64,000 nt of DNA from Mesorhizobium sp. WSM4306 (GTDB lineage: Bacteria > Pseudomonadota > Alphaproteobacteria > Rhizobiales > Rhizobiaceae), in NCBI RefSeq assembly GCF_007003975.1, contig NZ_VFTC01000016.1, forward strand, positions 62,001-126,000. The letters run 5' to 3'. A model generated the notes under the pieces. That model was not told the origin of the DNA. It ran no database searches and saw only the letters and a list, made by a program, of their open reading frames with translations. Positions 8,393 to 17,442 of the stretch are shown here, piece after piece. Position 1 is the first letter of the stretch, and every line of letters begins with the position of its first letter. A program made the translations under genes and the position numbers.

Positions 8393-10183
8393 TTAGAACG
8401 CTTCCGCCGGCAGCGCCATTAGCGTCTCCGCACCACTGGAAATGCGGGCGAGATGCGCCGACGTCTCGGGCATGATCCGCTCCATGAAGAAGCGAGCCGT
8501 CACCACCTTGTTGTCGTAAAAGGACTGCGAGCCGTTGGCGCCGGTCTTGGCCTGGGCCGCCTTGGCCATCTGCGCCCACATGTAGCCCAGCGCCACCAGG
8601 CCGAAGAGATGCATGTAGTCGGTCGAGGCGGCACCGGCATTGTCGGGCTTGGCCATGCCGTTCTGCAGCAGCCACATCGTCGCCGCTTGCAAATCGTTGA
8701 GGCCCTTCTTCAGCGCCTTGGTGAACGGCGCCAGCTTCTCGTCGGAGCGGTTCTCCTCGCAGAATTCGCCGACGTCTTTGAAGAACGCCTGGATGGCGCG
8801 GCCGCCGTTCAGGCCGAGCTTGCGGCCGACGAGGTCGAGCGCCTGGATGCCGTTGGCGCCTTCATAGATCATGGCGATGCGGGCATCGCGCACGAACTGG
8901 CTCATGCCGTGCTCTTCGATATAGCCGTGGCCGCCGAACACCTGCTGCGCCATGACGGCGTGGTCGAAACCCTTGTCGGTGAGCACGCCCTTGATCACCG
9001 GCGTCAGCAGGCCGGTGTAGTCGTCGGCTGCCTGGCGGTCCTTGTCGTCGGCGGAGCGGTGGGCGATGTCGGACTTGATCGCCGTCCACAGCGCCAGCGC
9101 GCGGCCGGCCTCGTTGAAGGCCTTGATGGTCATCAGCGAGCGGCGGATGTCGGGGTGGACGATGATCGGATCGGCCTTCTTGTCCGGCGCCTTGGCGCCC
9201 GACAACGAACGGCCCTGCAGCCGGTCCTTGGCGTAGGACACCGCGTTCTGGTAGGCGATCTCAGACAGCGACAGGCCCTGCAGGCCGACGCCGAGGCGGG
9301 CTTCGTTCATCATCGTGAACATCGCCTTCAGCCCGCCATTGGCCTCGCCGAGCAGCGTGCCCTCGGCCTCGTCATAGTTCATGACGCAGGTCGAATTGCC
9401 GTGGATGCCCATTTTCTCCTCGATCGAGCCGCAGGAGAGCGTGTTCTTGTCGTCCGGATTGCCCGAGGCATCGAGCTTGAGCTTCGGCACGATGAACAGC
9501 GAGATGCCCTTGACGCCTTCCGGCGCGCCCTCGATGCGGGCCAGCACCAGATGGACGATGTTGTCCGACATGTCGTGCTCGCCAGCCGAGATGAATATCT
9601 TCTGGCCTGATATCTTGTAGGTGCCGTTGCCGTTGGGCACCGCCTTGGTGCGCAGCAGGCCGAGATCGGTGCCGCAATGCGGCTCGGTCAGGTTCATGGT
9701 GCCGGTCCAGGACCCCTCGACCAGCTTCGGCAGCCAGGTCGCCTTCTGCTCGTCGGTGCCGTGGGTGATGATCGCCGCGATCGCGCCTTGCGTCAGGCCG
9801 GGATACATCATCAGCGCCATGTTGGCCGAGACCATGTATTCGGCAACGGCGGTGTGCACGGCGTAGGGCAGGCCCTGGCCGCCGAATTCTACGGGCGCCG
9901 CCAGTCCCATCCAGCCGCCTTCGCGATACTGGTCGTAGGCCTCCTTGAAGCCTTTCGGCGTCGTCACCGAGCCGTCGTCATGGCGCACGCAGCCTTCCAT
10001 GTCGCCAACGCGGTTCAAGGGATGCATGACGTTTTCGGCGAGCTTGGCGCCCTCGGCGAGGATCGCCTCGACCACATCGGGCGTCGCGTCGGCAAACCCG
10101 GGAAGATTGGAATAGCGCTGGTAGCCCAGCACCTCATTGAGCACGAACAGCGTGTCCTGGACCGGAGCCCTGTAGATCGGCAT
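8393..10183 (-). CDS. Acyl-CoA dehydrogenase, large (about 600-residue) type
   Basis: 596-residue member of the long acyl-CoA dehydrogenase subfamily, which includes AidB/FadE-like and methylmercaptopropionyl-CoA dehydrogenase (DmdC)-like enzymes. The protein has an extra N-terminal stretch, the central NLTEPHCGTDLG motif, the FGGHGYIEEHG segment and the catalytic Glu region MIYEGANGIQA, then a C-terminal extension. GAGGAAA precedes the ATG. It is first in the leftward beta-oxidation operon, about 95 bp downstream of a long palindromic operator, so it is probably under MerR-type control. True substrate unknown; DmdC-like activity is only one option. Confidence 0.9.
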   Translation of the reverse strand: MPIYRAPVQDTLFVLNEVLGYQRYSNLPGFADATPDVVEAILAEGAKLAENVMHPLNRVGDMEGCVRHDDGSVTTPKGFKEAYDQYREGGWMGLAAPVEFGGQGLPYAVHTAVAEYMVSANMALMMYPGLTQGAIAAIITHGTDEQKATWLPKLVEGSWTGTMNLTEPHCGTDLGLLRTKAVPNGNGTYKISGQKIFISAGEHDMSDNIVHLVLARIEGAPEGVKGISLFIVPKLKLDASGNPDDKNTLSCGSIEEKMGIHGNSTCVMNYDEAEGTLLGEANGGLKAMFTMMNEARLGVGLQGLSLSEIAYQNAVSYAKDRLQGRSLSGAKAPDKKADPIIVHPDIRRSLMTIKAFNEAGRALALWTAIKSDIAHRSADDKDRQAADDYTGLLTPVIKGVLTDKGFDHAVMAQQVFGGHGYIEEHGMSQFVRDARIAMIYEGANGIQALDLVGRKLGLNGGRAIQAFFKDVGEFCEENRSDEKLAPFTKALKKGLNDLQAATMWLLQNGMAKPDNAGAASTDYMHLFGLVALGYMWAQMAKAAQAKTGANGSQSFYDNKVVTARFFMERIMPETSAHLARISSGAETLMALPAEAF

Positions 10184-10276
10184 GTGTTTCCTCCACCATG
10201 CGGTCTTGGTCGCGGGATCAGGTCCCGAAAACGAGCTCGGGGCAGCATGCAGACCAATGTTGAAAGCGGGATAGCA

Positions 10277-10306
10277 AAAATTGACGTTTGCGTAAACGTC
10301 AATTTT
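10277..10306. promoter_or_regulatory. Long palindromic operator upstream of the beta-oxidation operon
   Basis: AAAATTGACGTTT, spacer gcgt, AAACGTCAATTTT: 13-base perfect arms. The core resembles the TTGACGTTTACGT-type sites known for LiuR-family MerR regulators of branched-chain amino-acid and fatty-acid catabolism. It lies about 95 bp before the first gene of the operon. A second, shorter palindrome (TTTTGTCG-CCG-CGACAAAA, 10303-10321) abuts it. Confidence 0.75.
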
Positions 10307-10401
10307 GTCGCCGCGACAAAATTTCCTTGTGCCAGCCTATCGGCACGAAGTGACAGACACCAGCGGTCCACGGGTTGAGCAGGCGAAGATGGCGGCAAAC
10401 G

Positions 10402-10436
10402 AAAAGAGCCGCGCGGGCAGCCCGCGCGGCTCTTTT
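10402..10436 (-). terminator. Rho-independent terminator of the MerR gene
   Basis: AAAAGAGCCGCGCGGG and its exact complement form a 16-base stem with a 3-base loop, 22 bp after the MerR gene's stop. The flanking A and T runs let it work in either direction. Confidence 0.85.
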
Positions 10437-10458
10437 CAAACTTCTTGGTGGAGCGAGA

Positions 10459-10917
10459 TCAGCTCGCGGCGCTGGCCGGCGCTGAACGCTCGGACAGCAT
10501 CTGGCGCACGGCCGACATCGAGCCGCTCAGTTCGTTGATCGCGTCGTCGATCAGCGCGCGCTGCTTCTGCAGGCGGGCAAGCTGCTTCTCCGACTTGTCG
10601 AGAGCCAGCCGCAGCTGCTTGGTATTCGATCCCGTGGGATCGTAGAGATCCATCATCTGCTTGACGTCGCGCAGCGAGAACCCGACCTTGCGGCCGAGCA
10701 GGATCAGCTTCAGCCGAGCCTTGTCGCGACGCGTGTAGAGGCGCGTTGCCCCGTCGCGCTTCGGATTGAGCAGGCCCTTGTCTTCATAGAAGCGCAGCGT
10801 GCGCAGGGTCACGCCGTACTTCTTGGCCATCTCGCCGATGCGCACGAGTTCCTCGCCGGCTTCGACAGACATATTGTTGGTGTTGGCCGCGGCTTCGCCG
10901 GGCGAAACAAGTTTCAT
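10459..10917 (-). CDS. MerR-family regulator (LiuR-like)
   Basis: 152-residue protein with an N-terminal winged helix typical of MerR (IGEMAKKYGVTLRTLRFYED, starting near residue 27) followed by a long dimerisation coiled coil. The C-terminal part has no metal-binding cysteines, so it resembles the acyl-CoA-responsive LiuR/PsrA-like branch more than metal sensors. I start it at the ATG at 10917, after GGGGAAAG; an upstream in-frame start would add 16 residues with no support. It sits next to the beta-oxidation operon, and similar TTACGTTTACGTCAA/TTGACGT sites occur before both transcription units. Control of the operon and of itself is therefore likely. The effector is unknown. Confidence 0.88.
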   Translation of the reverse strand: MKLVSPGEAAANTNNMSVEAGEELVRIGEMAKKYGVTLRTLRFYEDKGLLNPKRDGATRLYTRRDKARLKLILLGRKVGFSLRDVKQMMDLYDPTGSNTKQLRLALDKSEKQLARLQKQRALIDDAINELSGSMSAVRQMLSERSAPASAAS

Positions 10918-11044
10918 GGTCACTGGCTTTCCCCTGTAGTGGCGTGGCGGTCTCGGACCTTGCAACGCCTGAGTGGAAGCGGGGGCATGCTTCCAGTCGT
11001 GGGTTTCAACGAATTCATCGCAAAAGGCACGAACAGCGCCCCTC

Positions 11045-11059
11045 TTACGTTTACGTCAA
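11045..11059 (-). promoter_or_regulatory. LiuR-like site upstream of the MerR gene
   Basis: TTACGTTTACGTCAA shares the ACGT-N-ACGTCAA arrangement with the palindrome at 10277-10306. It lies about 130 bp before the regulator's ATG; its reverse complement begins with a TTGACG that could double as a -35 element. Autoregulation is inferred. Confidence 0.6.
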
Positions 11060-11188
11060 TTCTATATCGATAGCCGCCTCATGACGCAAGGGCGTTCTGG
11101 GGTTGCGAAACCTTATGCCGCACCCCCGATGCCGGGTCCGGACGGGCGCTGCCTGTATTTCAGCAACGTCGTAACTTCTTAAGCTTGG

Positions 11189-11203
11189 TTAACGCCTTGT
11201 TTA
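11189..11203 (+). promoter_or_regulatory. CtrA-like site upstream of the PodJ-like gene
   Basis: TTAA-CGCCTTG-TTTA fits the CtrA consensus TTAA-N7-TTAA with one mismatch, about 200 bp upstream of the large polarity-type gene. Cell-cycle control by CtrA is established for polarity genes in other alphaproteobacteria; here it is inference. Confidence 0.4.
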
Positions 11204-11399
11204 CCACGATGGGTGAAATGTGCGCATGTCGGTCATCCGTGTTTATCCTGTAGCGAATTTTTCACGGTTTTTCGGAGAGCGGGCCTGGCCCGGGAAGCTC
11301 GTCTTCCGCCGCAGCATAGCCGCGCGGCCGCCTTCGTTCCCGACAGGGACTTTGGGGAAACTGGCAGCAAGCCGGCCATTCTGAAAAACGGACGCATCG

Positions 11400-14300
11400 A
11401 TGAACAGCAAGCGGTCCTATCTCGATACACTCAACGCCGGCAGGCCACGCAGGCCGAACACCACGCTTGATGAATTGAACCGCTCGCTGGAAACGCTGGA
11501 ACAGCGGCTGGAGCGCAAGCGCGAGGACGTGGGAGAGCGCTTCGATCCGCGCCGGCCACCGGTCGAGCCGCGCTACGCCAGCGCCCAGCCCTACGCCCCG
11601 CCGCGCTGGTACGAGGACCCGCAGCCCGCGCCGCGGCCGAAAAGCCCTGTGACGTCCGGCTTCGACCAGAATTATCAGGGGCTTGCGCGCGACATCGACC
11701 GTGTGCGCGGCCAGGAAGACAGCGTCGCCGTGGTCGGCAAGATCGCCGGCGAATTGCGCGGCCTGCGCGAGGAATTGCGCCATCAGATGACCGCCGGCCT
11801 GCAGCGCGAATTCGCCGCGCTGCGCAAGGACATCGAACGGGCGTTCCAGGCGAGCAGCCAATCGGGAGGCCAATCAAGCGGCTTACCCGGCAAGGGCAGC
11901 GCCGAACTCGGCCTCGAGTTCGAGCGGCTTTCCGGCGCCATCCAGACGCTGGCCGAAAAGAGCGACGACAGAAGCGTCAACATGCTGCGGCTCGAGCTCG
12001 AGCAGGTGAAGACCGCGCTCGACACGCTGGCGCGCGAGGAAAGCGTGCTGAAGGTCGACCGCCGCTGGGACGATTTCGACCGCCGCTGGAGCGCGTTCGA
12101 GGACCGCGTCGACGCCGACCAGCGCAACCGCGCGGACGGCCCGGGATTTTCGGCCCTGACCGACCGGCTCGAGCAGATCAGCAATGCCGTCAACAATCTG
12201 CCGGAATCGCTGTCGCTGCGCTCGATGGAGGAAAAGGTCCGCACGCTGGCCGGCGCCGTCGATCACTTCGTCAGCCAGCAAAACAACCGCGGCGGCGACA
12301 CGCTCGGCCTGATCGACGAACGGCTTGACGAGATTACGCGCGCCATTGTCGCCTCGACCGTCGCCGCCCAGGCCAATTCCTTCGACCCCGAGCCCTTCGA
12401 GCGCATCGAGAAGCGGATCGCCTCGCTGGCGCAGCAGATCGAGGAAGTGGTGCAGGTCCGTCCGAGCGGAGAGGTTCTTGACCGTCTCAGCATGCTGTCG
12501 AACCGGGTCGACGACCTCGCCGGCCGCGCCAATCTGCCGGAAAAGGCGATGGAGCGCCTCGGCAACCAGATCGCGATGATTGCCGACAAGATCGACCGCG
12601 CCCCGGCCATCCCGGACGTCGACTATATTTTCCAGGGCCTGGAACAGCGCTTCGACGTGCTGTCGGGCATGATGGAACGCCGGCAGGGCGACGCCATCGA
12701 ACAGGGCAACATGCTGTTTCGCGATCTCGAGCGGCGGCTGGACGAGGTCGCCGACCGGCTGGACCAGCGTCAGCCGCAAGCCGACAGCGCCGAAATCATG
12801 GACGCCATCGACGCTCGCTTCACCGCGCTTGCCAAGCGCATGGAGACGCGTGTCCCCGATCCTGCCAACGAGGCGGCGATCCGTGGCCTGGAAAGCCGGC
12901 TCGAAGACATTTCAAGCCGGCTGGAATCGTCGGCCGCGCAGGTCGCCGGCATCGATCCGGCACTGATCCGCAGCCTCGAGGCTCAGGTCTCCGGCCTGTC
13001 GGCGCATCTGTCGAAGCCCGGCACGCCGCTGCCGGAATTCGAGGACATCAGCCCGCGCCTCAACGAAATCGAGAAGTCGCTGGCCGGCACCCGTGAGTCC
13101 ATCATGGGCGCGGCACGCGAGGCGGCCGAGAGCGCCGTGCGCTCACTGGCCGATTCCAACGCCAACACCGCGGCCGTCACCGGCCTTGCCCAGGATCTGA
13201 AGACGCTGGAAGCGCTGACGCGCCGTTCGGACGAGCGCAATTCGCGGACATTCGAGGCTATTCACGACACACTGCTCAAGATCGTCGACCGCCTGGGCTC
13301 GCTGGAAACCAGCGAGCCGGTCGAGGCGGTGAGCGAACTCCTGGATGCGCCGGCCGAGCCGGGACGACGAGCCCGCGCTGCCCGTGCCTCCAAGATCGCG
13401 GTGCAGGATGCACCGTCGATGGACATCGACCAGCCGCTGCCGCTGACCGGAGACATGGCCGACCTCGACGGTCGCGCCGCCGCCATCATGCGCACCGAGC
13501 CCGATATGCGCAGCGACCCGGTCATGCACAGCGAGCCGGTGCGGCGCTCGCCGGCCGAGGCTGCCGCGGCCGCTGCCCAGGCAGCGCTTGGTTCCGATAC
13601 GATTGCCGAGAAAGGCGAAGGCACGGCCAAGAAGTCGCTGTTCGGCGGATTGGCGCGCGCCTTCAGGGGCAAGAAGCAGGCGGATATGCCGCCACTCGCC
13701 GGTTCGACGCCCAATGTCGACATGCCGAGCGTCGATCTCGACGAGCCGCTCGACCCCAAGTTCGCCAACCGGCCGCTGGAGCCAGGCTCCGGCGCGCCTG
13801 ACCTCAACGCCATCATGAAGCGCGTGCGCGACGAGCGCGGCCCGCCGGCGCGCCAAAGCACCGGCGATGCATCGAAATCCGACTTCATTGCCGCCGCCCG
13901 GCGCGCGGCGCAGGCCGCGGCCGCCGAGGCCGACGCCCTGAAACGCCAGTCCACCATGAAGGGTCCGGTAAAAGCGCTGCGGATCGGCGACCTGCTCAAG
14001 GCGCGGCGCAAGCCGATCCTTATGGGAGCGATCGCGATCATGCTGGCGCTTGCCGGCCTGCAGCTGGGCAAGGCCTTCTTCGCCGACCCGGTCGAGGTCG
14101 CCAGCAACGATACGGCGCCGATTGTCGCATCGCAGCCGGTCGAGACCGCATCGGTCAACGCTCCCAGCCAACCCAAGGCAGACACGCAGGCAACCGTGCA
14201 GGATGCACCGGCCCGGATGGTCAGGCAGGCGGAGCCATCGCAGCCGCCCGCCAAGGATGACGCGCCGATCGAGGCTGCTTCGACAAGTTCTGTTGGCCCT

Positions 14301-15359
14301 GACCTGCCAGCAGCCGAATCCACGCCAGCACCAATGGCTTTGGCCGATCCTGCCCCGGCGCCAGACGCAACATTGCCGACGACCGCCACTGCGGAACCGG
14401 CGGCTGACGCGCAACCTGCGGCCGCTGTCGTGGCGCCCTCGGCATCGGATACGACCGGCGCCGTTCCGCCCGCTGACGCTGCGGCAACGCCTGTCGTCGC
14501 CAAGATCGACGTTCCGGCCGATGCCGGCCCGCAAGCCTTGCGCGACGCGGCCGCCGGCGGCGACGCCAAGGCGCTGTTCGAGCTCGGTTCGCGCTATGCC
14601 GAATCGCGCGGCGTCAAAGAAGACATGGCGGCAGCCGCCAAATGGTACGAAAAGTCGGCCGAACTCGGCTTCGCGCCGGCCGAGTACCGCATCGGCAATT
14701 TCTACGAAAAGGGCATCGGCGTCACGCGCAACATCAAGAAGGCAAAGACCTTCTACCAGCTCGCCGCCGCGCAAGGGAACGCCAGCGCCATGCACAACCT
14801 CGCCGTGCTCTTTGCCATGGCCGCGGACGGCGTGATCGACAATGAATCGGCCGCGCACTGGTTCCAGGCGGCGGCTGATGTCGGCGTCAAGGACAGCCAG
14901 TTCAATCTCGGCATCCTGGCGGCCAAGGGCGTCGGCATGAAACAGAGCCTGGAGGAATCCTACAAATGGTTCGCACTCGTCGCCAAGGCCGGCGACAAAG
15001 ATGCGGAGGCCAAGCGCGACGAAGTCGCCAGTGCGCTGCGGCCCGAACAGCTCGAGCGGGCGCGCGCCGCCACCGAACTGTGGAAGCCGAAGCCGCTCGA
15101 CCCGGCTTCCAACTCGGCCGACATCCCGGAGTCCTGGCAGGAAGGCACGCCGCAGACGACCGCCAGCGTCGACATGAAGAAGGCAGTCAAGAACATCCAG
15201 CTCATCCTTAACAAGAACGGCTACGATGCCGGCGGCGCCGATGGCGTGATGGGCGGCAAGACCAAGACCGCGATCATGGCCTTCCAGACCGACAACAAGA
15301 TGCAGGCGACCGGCGAAATCGACGAAAAGCTGGTGAAGGCGCTGCTGGCGCACAAATAA
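11400..15359 (+). CDS. PodJ-like membrane protein with Sel1 repeats and peptidoglycan-binding domain
   Basis: 1319-residue bitopic protein. Residues about 15-700 are cytoplasmic and rich in long heptad-type helices with acidic and basic residues (coiled coil). A low-complexity linker follows, and one membrane helix lies near 868-890. The periplasmic part has a Pro/Ala/Thr-rich stretch (about 895-1035), tandem Sel1-type TPR repeats (about 1040-1200; AAAKWYEKSAELG, ESYKWFALVAKAGD) and a C-terminal peptidoglycan-binding-1 domain (about 1255-1319). This is the architecture of the PodJ polar organiser of Caulobacter and its rhizobial relatives, which link polar growth or division factors to the cell wall. 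Orthology is likely, not proven. Confidence 0.85.
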   Translation: MNSKRSYLDTLNAGRPRRPNTTLDELNRSLETLEQRLERKREDVGERFDPRRPPVEPRYASAQPYAPPRWYEDPQPAPRPKSPVTSGFDQNYQGLARDIDRVRGQEDSVAVVGKIAGELRGLREELRHQMTAGLQREFAALRKDIERAFQASSQSGGQSSGLPGKGSAELGLEFERLSGAIQTLAEKSDDRSVNMLRLELEQVKTALDTLAREESVLKVDRRWDDFDRRWSAFEDRVDADQRNRADGPGFSALTDRLEQISNAVNNLPESLSLRSMEEKVRTLAGAVDHFVSQQNNRGGDTLGLIDERLDEITRAIVASTVAAQANSFDPEPFERIEKRIASLAQQIEEVVQVRPSGEVLDRLSMLSNRVDDLAGRANLPEKAMERLGNQIAMIADKIDRAPAIPDVDYIFQGLEQRFDVLSGMMERRQGDAIEQGNMLFRDLERRLDEVADRLDQRQPQADSAEIMDAIDARFTALAKRMETRVPDPANEAAIRGLESRLEDISSRLESSAAQVAGIDPALIRSLEAQVSGLSAHLSKPGTPLPEFEDISPRLNEIEKSLAGTRESIMGAAREAAESAVRSLADSNANTAAVTGLAQDLKTLEALTRRSDERNSRTFEAIHDTLLKIVDRLGSLETSEPVEAVSELLDAPAEPGRRARAARASKIAVQDAPSMDIDQPLPLTGDMADLDGRAAAIMRTEPDMRSDPVMHSEPVRRSPAEAAAAAAQAALGSDTIAEKGEGTAKKSLFGGLARAFRGKKQADMPPLAGSTPNVDMPSVDLDEPLDPKFANRPLEPGSGAPDLNAIMKRVRDERGPPARQSTGDASKSDFIAAARRAAQAAAAEADALKRQSTMKGPVKALRIGDLLKARRKPILMGAIAIMLALAGLQLGKAFFADPVEVASNDTAPIVASQPVETASVNAPSQPKADTQATVQDAPARMVRQAEPSQPPAKDDAPIEAASTSSVGPDLPAAESTPAPMALADPAPAPDATLPTTATAEPAADAQPAAAVVAPSASDTTGAVPPADAAATPVVAKIDVPADAGPQALRDAAAGGDAKALFELGSRYAESRGVKEDMAAAAKWYEKSAELGFAPAEYRIGNFYEKGIGVTRNIKKAKTFYQLAAAQGNASAMHNLAVLFAMAADGVIDNESAAHWFQAAADVGVKDSQFNLGILAAKGVGMKQSLEESYKWFALVAKAGDKDAEAKRDEVASALRPEQLERARAATELWKPKPLDPASNSADIPESWQEGTPQTTASVDMKKAVKNIQLILNKNGYDAGGADGVMGGKTKTAIMAFQTDNKMQATGEIDEKLVKALLAHK

Positions 15360-15552
15360 CGGCAGATGCGTCGCTAACGCGACGCTCTTGCCACACATTT
15401 GCCTGTTAACTGATTGAGATGTTTTTTGTTTCGGCAGAGCGGCGGGGTTTGACCCGAGCGCCCCGTCGGCGCAAGGAAAAATTGGCTTTTCGGTGCGACA
15501 ATGCCCGGCAATGGCTGCAATCGCCGACAGGCAAACTGATCGAGACTGACGG

Positions 15553-16476
15553 GTGGGCATCTATCTCCCGATCGCGGAAATTTCCGTCAACGTCTTCGTC
15601 CTGCTGGCGATGGGCGCGGCGGTGGGTTTCCTGTCGGGCATGTTCGGGGTCGGCGGCGGCTTTCTGATCACGCCGCTCCTGATCTTCTACAACATCCCGC
15701 CGGCGATCGCGGTCGCGACCGGCGCCAACCAGGTCATCGCCTCCTCATTCTCCGGCGCGCTCTCGCACATGAAGCGCGGCACGCTCGACTTCAAGCTCGG
15801 CGGGGTGCTGCTGGCCGGAGGTGTCGTCGGCTCGACCGGCGGTATCTTCGTCTTTGCCTTCCTGCGCCGGCTCGGCCAGCTCGATTTGTTCATTTCGCTG
15901 CTCTACGTCGTGCTGCTCGGCACCGTCGGCGGGCTGATGCTGGTCGAAAGCGTCAATGCGCTGCGCGCCACGCGCAGCGGTGCTGCGCCGGTCTTGAAGA
16001 AGTCCGGCCAGCACAACTGGATCCACCGGCTGCCGCTGAAGATGCGGTTCAGGGCCTCGAAGCTGTTCGTCAGTGTCATTCCGGTGCTGGGGCTCGGCGC
16101 GGGTATCGGCTTCCTGTCGTCGATCATGGGTGTCGGCGGCGGCTTCATCATGGTGCCGGCGCTGATCTACCTGCTGAAAGTGCCGACCAACGTCGTTATC
16201 GGCACTTCGCTGTTCCAGATCATCTTCACCTCGGCCTACACCACGCTGGTGCACGCCACCACCAACCAGACGGTCGACGTCATGCTTGCCTTCCTGCTGA
16301 TGGCGGGCGGCGTCGCCGGTGCGCAATATGGCGCCAAGGCAGGCCAGAAGCTGCGCGGCGAACAGCTCAGGGCGCTGCTGGCGCTGCTGGTGCTGGCGGT
16401 CGCGATCCGGCTTGCCATCGGTCTCTTCGTCACGCCGCCAAACCTCTATTCGCTGACCGCGGCAGGCCTGAACTGA
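15553..16476 (+). CDS. TauE/SafE-family sulfite/organosulfonate exporter
   Basis: 307-residue integral membrane protein with two related halves, each starting with a glycine-rich motif (FLSGMFGVGGGFLITP near 18-33 and FLSSIMGVGGGFIMVP near 190-205), the signature of the TauE/SafE (DUF81) family. About eight membrane helices are visible. The start is a GTG. Its last base is the first base of the next gene's ATG (TGATG), so the two are translated together; that pairing with a TIGR02186-type protein is seen in many alphaproteobacteria. Export of sulfite or sulfoacetate is known for some members. The soeABC-like operon 3.4 kb away makes a sulfite link attractive but unproven. Confidence 0.85.
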   Translation: MGIYLPIAEISVNVFVLLAMGAAVGFLSGMFGVGGGFLITPLLIFYNIPPAIAVATGANQVIASSFSGALSHMKRGTLDFKLGGVLLAGGVVGSTGGIFVFAFLRRLGQLDLFISLLYVVLLGTVGGLMLVESVNALRATRSGAAPVLKKSGQHNWIHRLPLKMRFRASKLFVSVIPVLGLGAGIGFLSSIMGVGGGFIMVPALIYLLKVPTNVVIGTSLFQIIFTSAYTTLVHATTNQTVDVMLAFLLMAGGVAGAQYGAKAGQKLRGEQLRALLALLVLAVAIRLAIGLFVTPPNLYSLTAAGLN

Positions 16477-17267
16477 TGCGGGGATGGAGGATTTTTTCGG
16501 CCGCCGCTTTGCTTTTCGCCCTCGCCCTGCCGGCGGCAGCACAGGCGCCGAACCCGCTGCCGGAAGGCATCCAGATCGGTCTTTCCACCGACGCCGTGTC
16601 GATCACCGCCGGTTTTTCCGGCGCCGACCTGACCATTTTCGGTTCGCTGGAAAACCCCGATCCGCTGGTGGCGCGGCAGGGACGCTATGACGTCATCGTC
16701 GTGCTGGAAGGGCCGCCGCGGCCGGTGGTGGTGCGCCGCAAGGACCGGGTGCTTGGCGTCTGGGTCAATCTGGAATCCGAGACCTTCGAAAACGTGCCGG
16801 TGTCTTATTCCGTCGCCACGACGCGGCCGCTGCAAGACATCACCGAACCCAACAGCTACAAGCAGCTGTCGCTCGGCGCTTCCAATCTTTACATGCAGCC
16901 GGCCGATGCCACCGACGGCCCGGCGACGATCGAGGAATTCACCACGGCCCTGCGCGAGCGCAAGGCGGCGACCGGCCTCTACAGCGAGAATGTGGGTGGC
17001 GTGCAATTCCTGTCGCAGAACCTGTTCCGCGCCACGGTGCGGCTGGCGCCCAACGTACCGGTTGGAACGCATAAAGCCCGCGCGTTCCTGTTCAAGAGCG
17101 GCCTGTTCCTCAAGGAAAGCTCGGCCCAGCTCGAAATCCGCAAGTCGGGTTTCGAACAGTCGATCTTCCGCGTCGCGCACGATTATTCCTTTCTCTACGG
17201 CGTCTTCGCCGTGTCGCTGGCCATGATCACCGGCTGGCTGGGCAGGCTGATCTTCCGCAAGGATTGA
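16476..17267 (+). CDS. TIGR02186-type membrane-anchored protein, partner of TauE
   Basis: 263-residue protein with a cleavable signal sequence (about 1-22, ending LPAAAQA), a soluble domain of mostly beta character (about 25-225) and a single C-terminal membrane helix (about 233-255) followed by a short basic tail. That makes it a periplasmic domain tethered at its C-terminus. It matches the conserved protein that commonly follows TauE/SafE genes, described as TIGR02186. Function unknown; it may help the exporter. The 1-base overlap with the exporter gene supports a joint role. Confidence 0.8.
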   Translation: MRGWRIFSAAALLFALALPAAAQAPNPLPEGIQIGLSTDAVSITAGFSGADLTIFGSLENPDPLVARQGRYDVIVVLEGPPRPVVVRRKDRVLGVWVNLESETFENVPVSYSVATTRPLQDITEPNSYKQLSLGASNLYMQPADATDGPATIEEFTTALRERKAATGLYSENVGGVQFLSQNLFRATVRLAPNVPVGTHKARAFLFKSGLFLKESSAQLEIRKSGFEQSIFRVAHDYSFLYGVFAVSLAMITGWLGRLIFRKD

Positions 17268-17442
17268 CGCGCAGCACCCATTTCCCGGGGGAAAGGGGTT
17301 CCCCTTTTCTCAATCTTGCGATAGACCGCCGCCTCCCAACCCACGGGTAAACACGCACAATCATTCGGCAGAACGGTCAGACCCCTGGACGGCGTGTCTT
17401 GCGACGCCTGCCACCGCGACGACCCAATGACAGGAGGCTGCA

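Larger units (their letters stand above)
10918..11399. other. Intergenic region between MerR regulator and PodJ-like gene
   Basis: 482 bp without a convincing gene. It contains the divergent control signals: a LiuR-like site at 11045-11059 facing the MerR gene, and a CtrA-like TTAA-N7-TTTA site at 11189-11203 facing the PodJ-like gene. The last 120 bp before 11400 are GC-rich untranslated leader. Confidence 0.6.

Noticed and set aside
13143..15560. 805-codon open frame antisense to the PodJ-like gene
   Set aside because: Composition artefact opposite a strongly supported coding frame with Sel1 and peptidoglycan-binding repeats.
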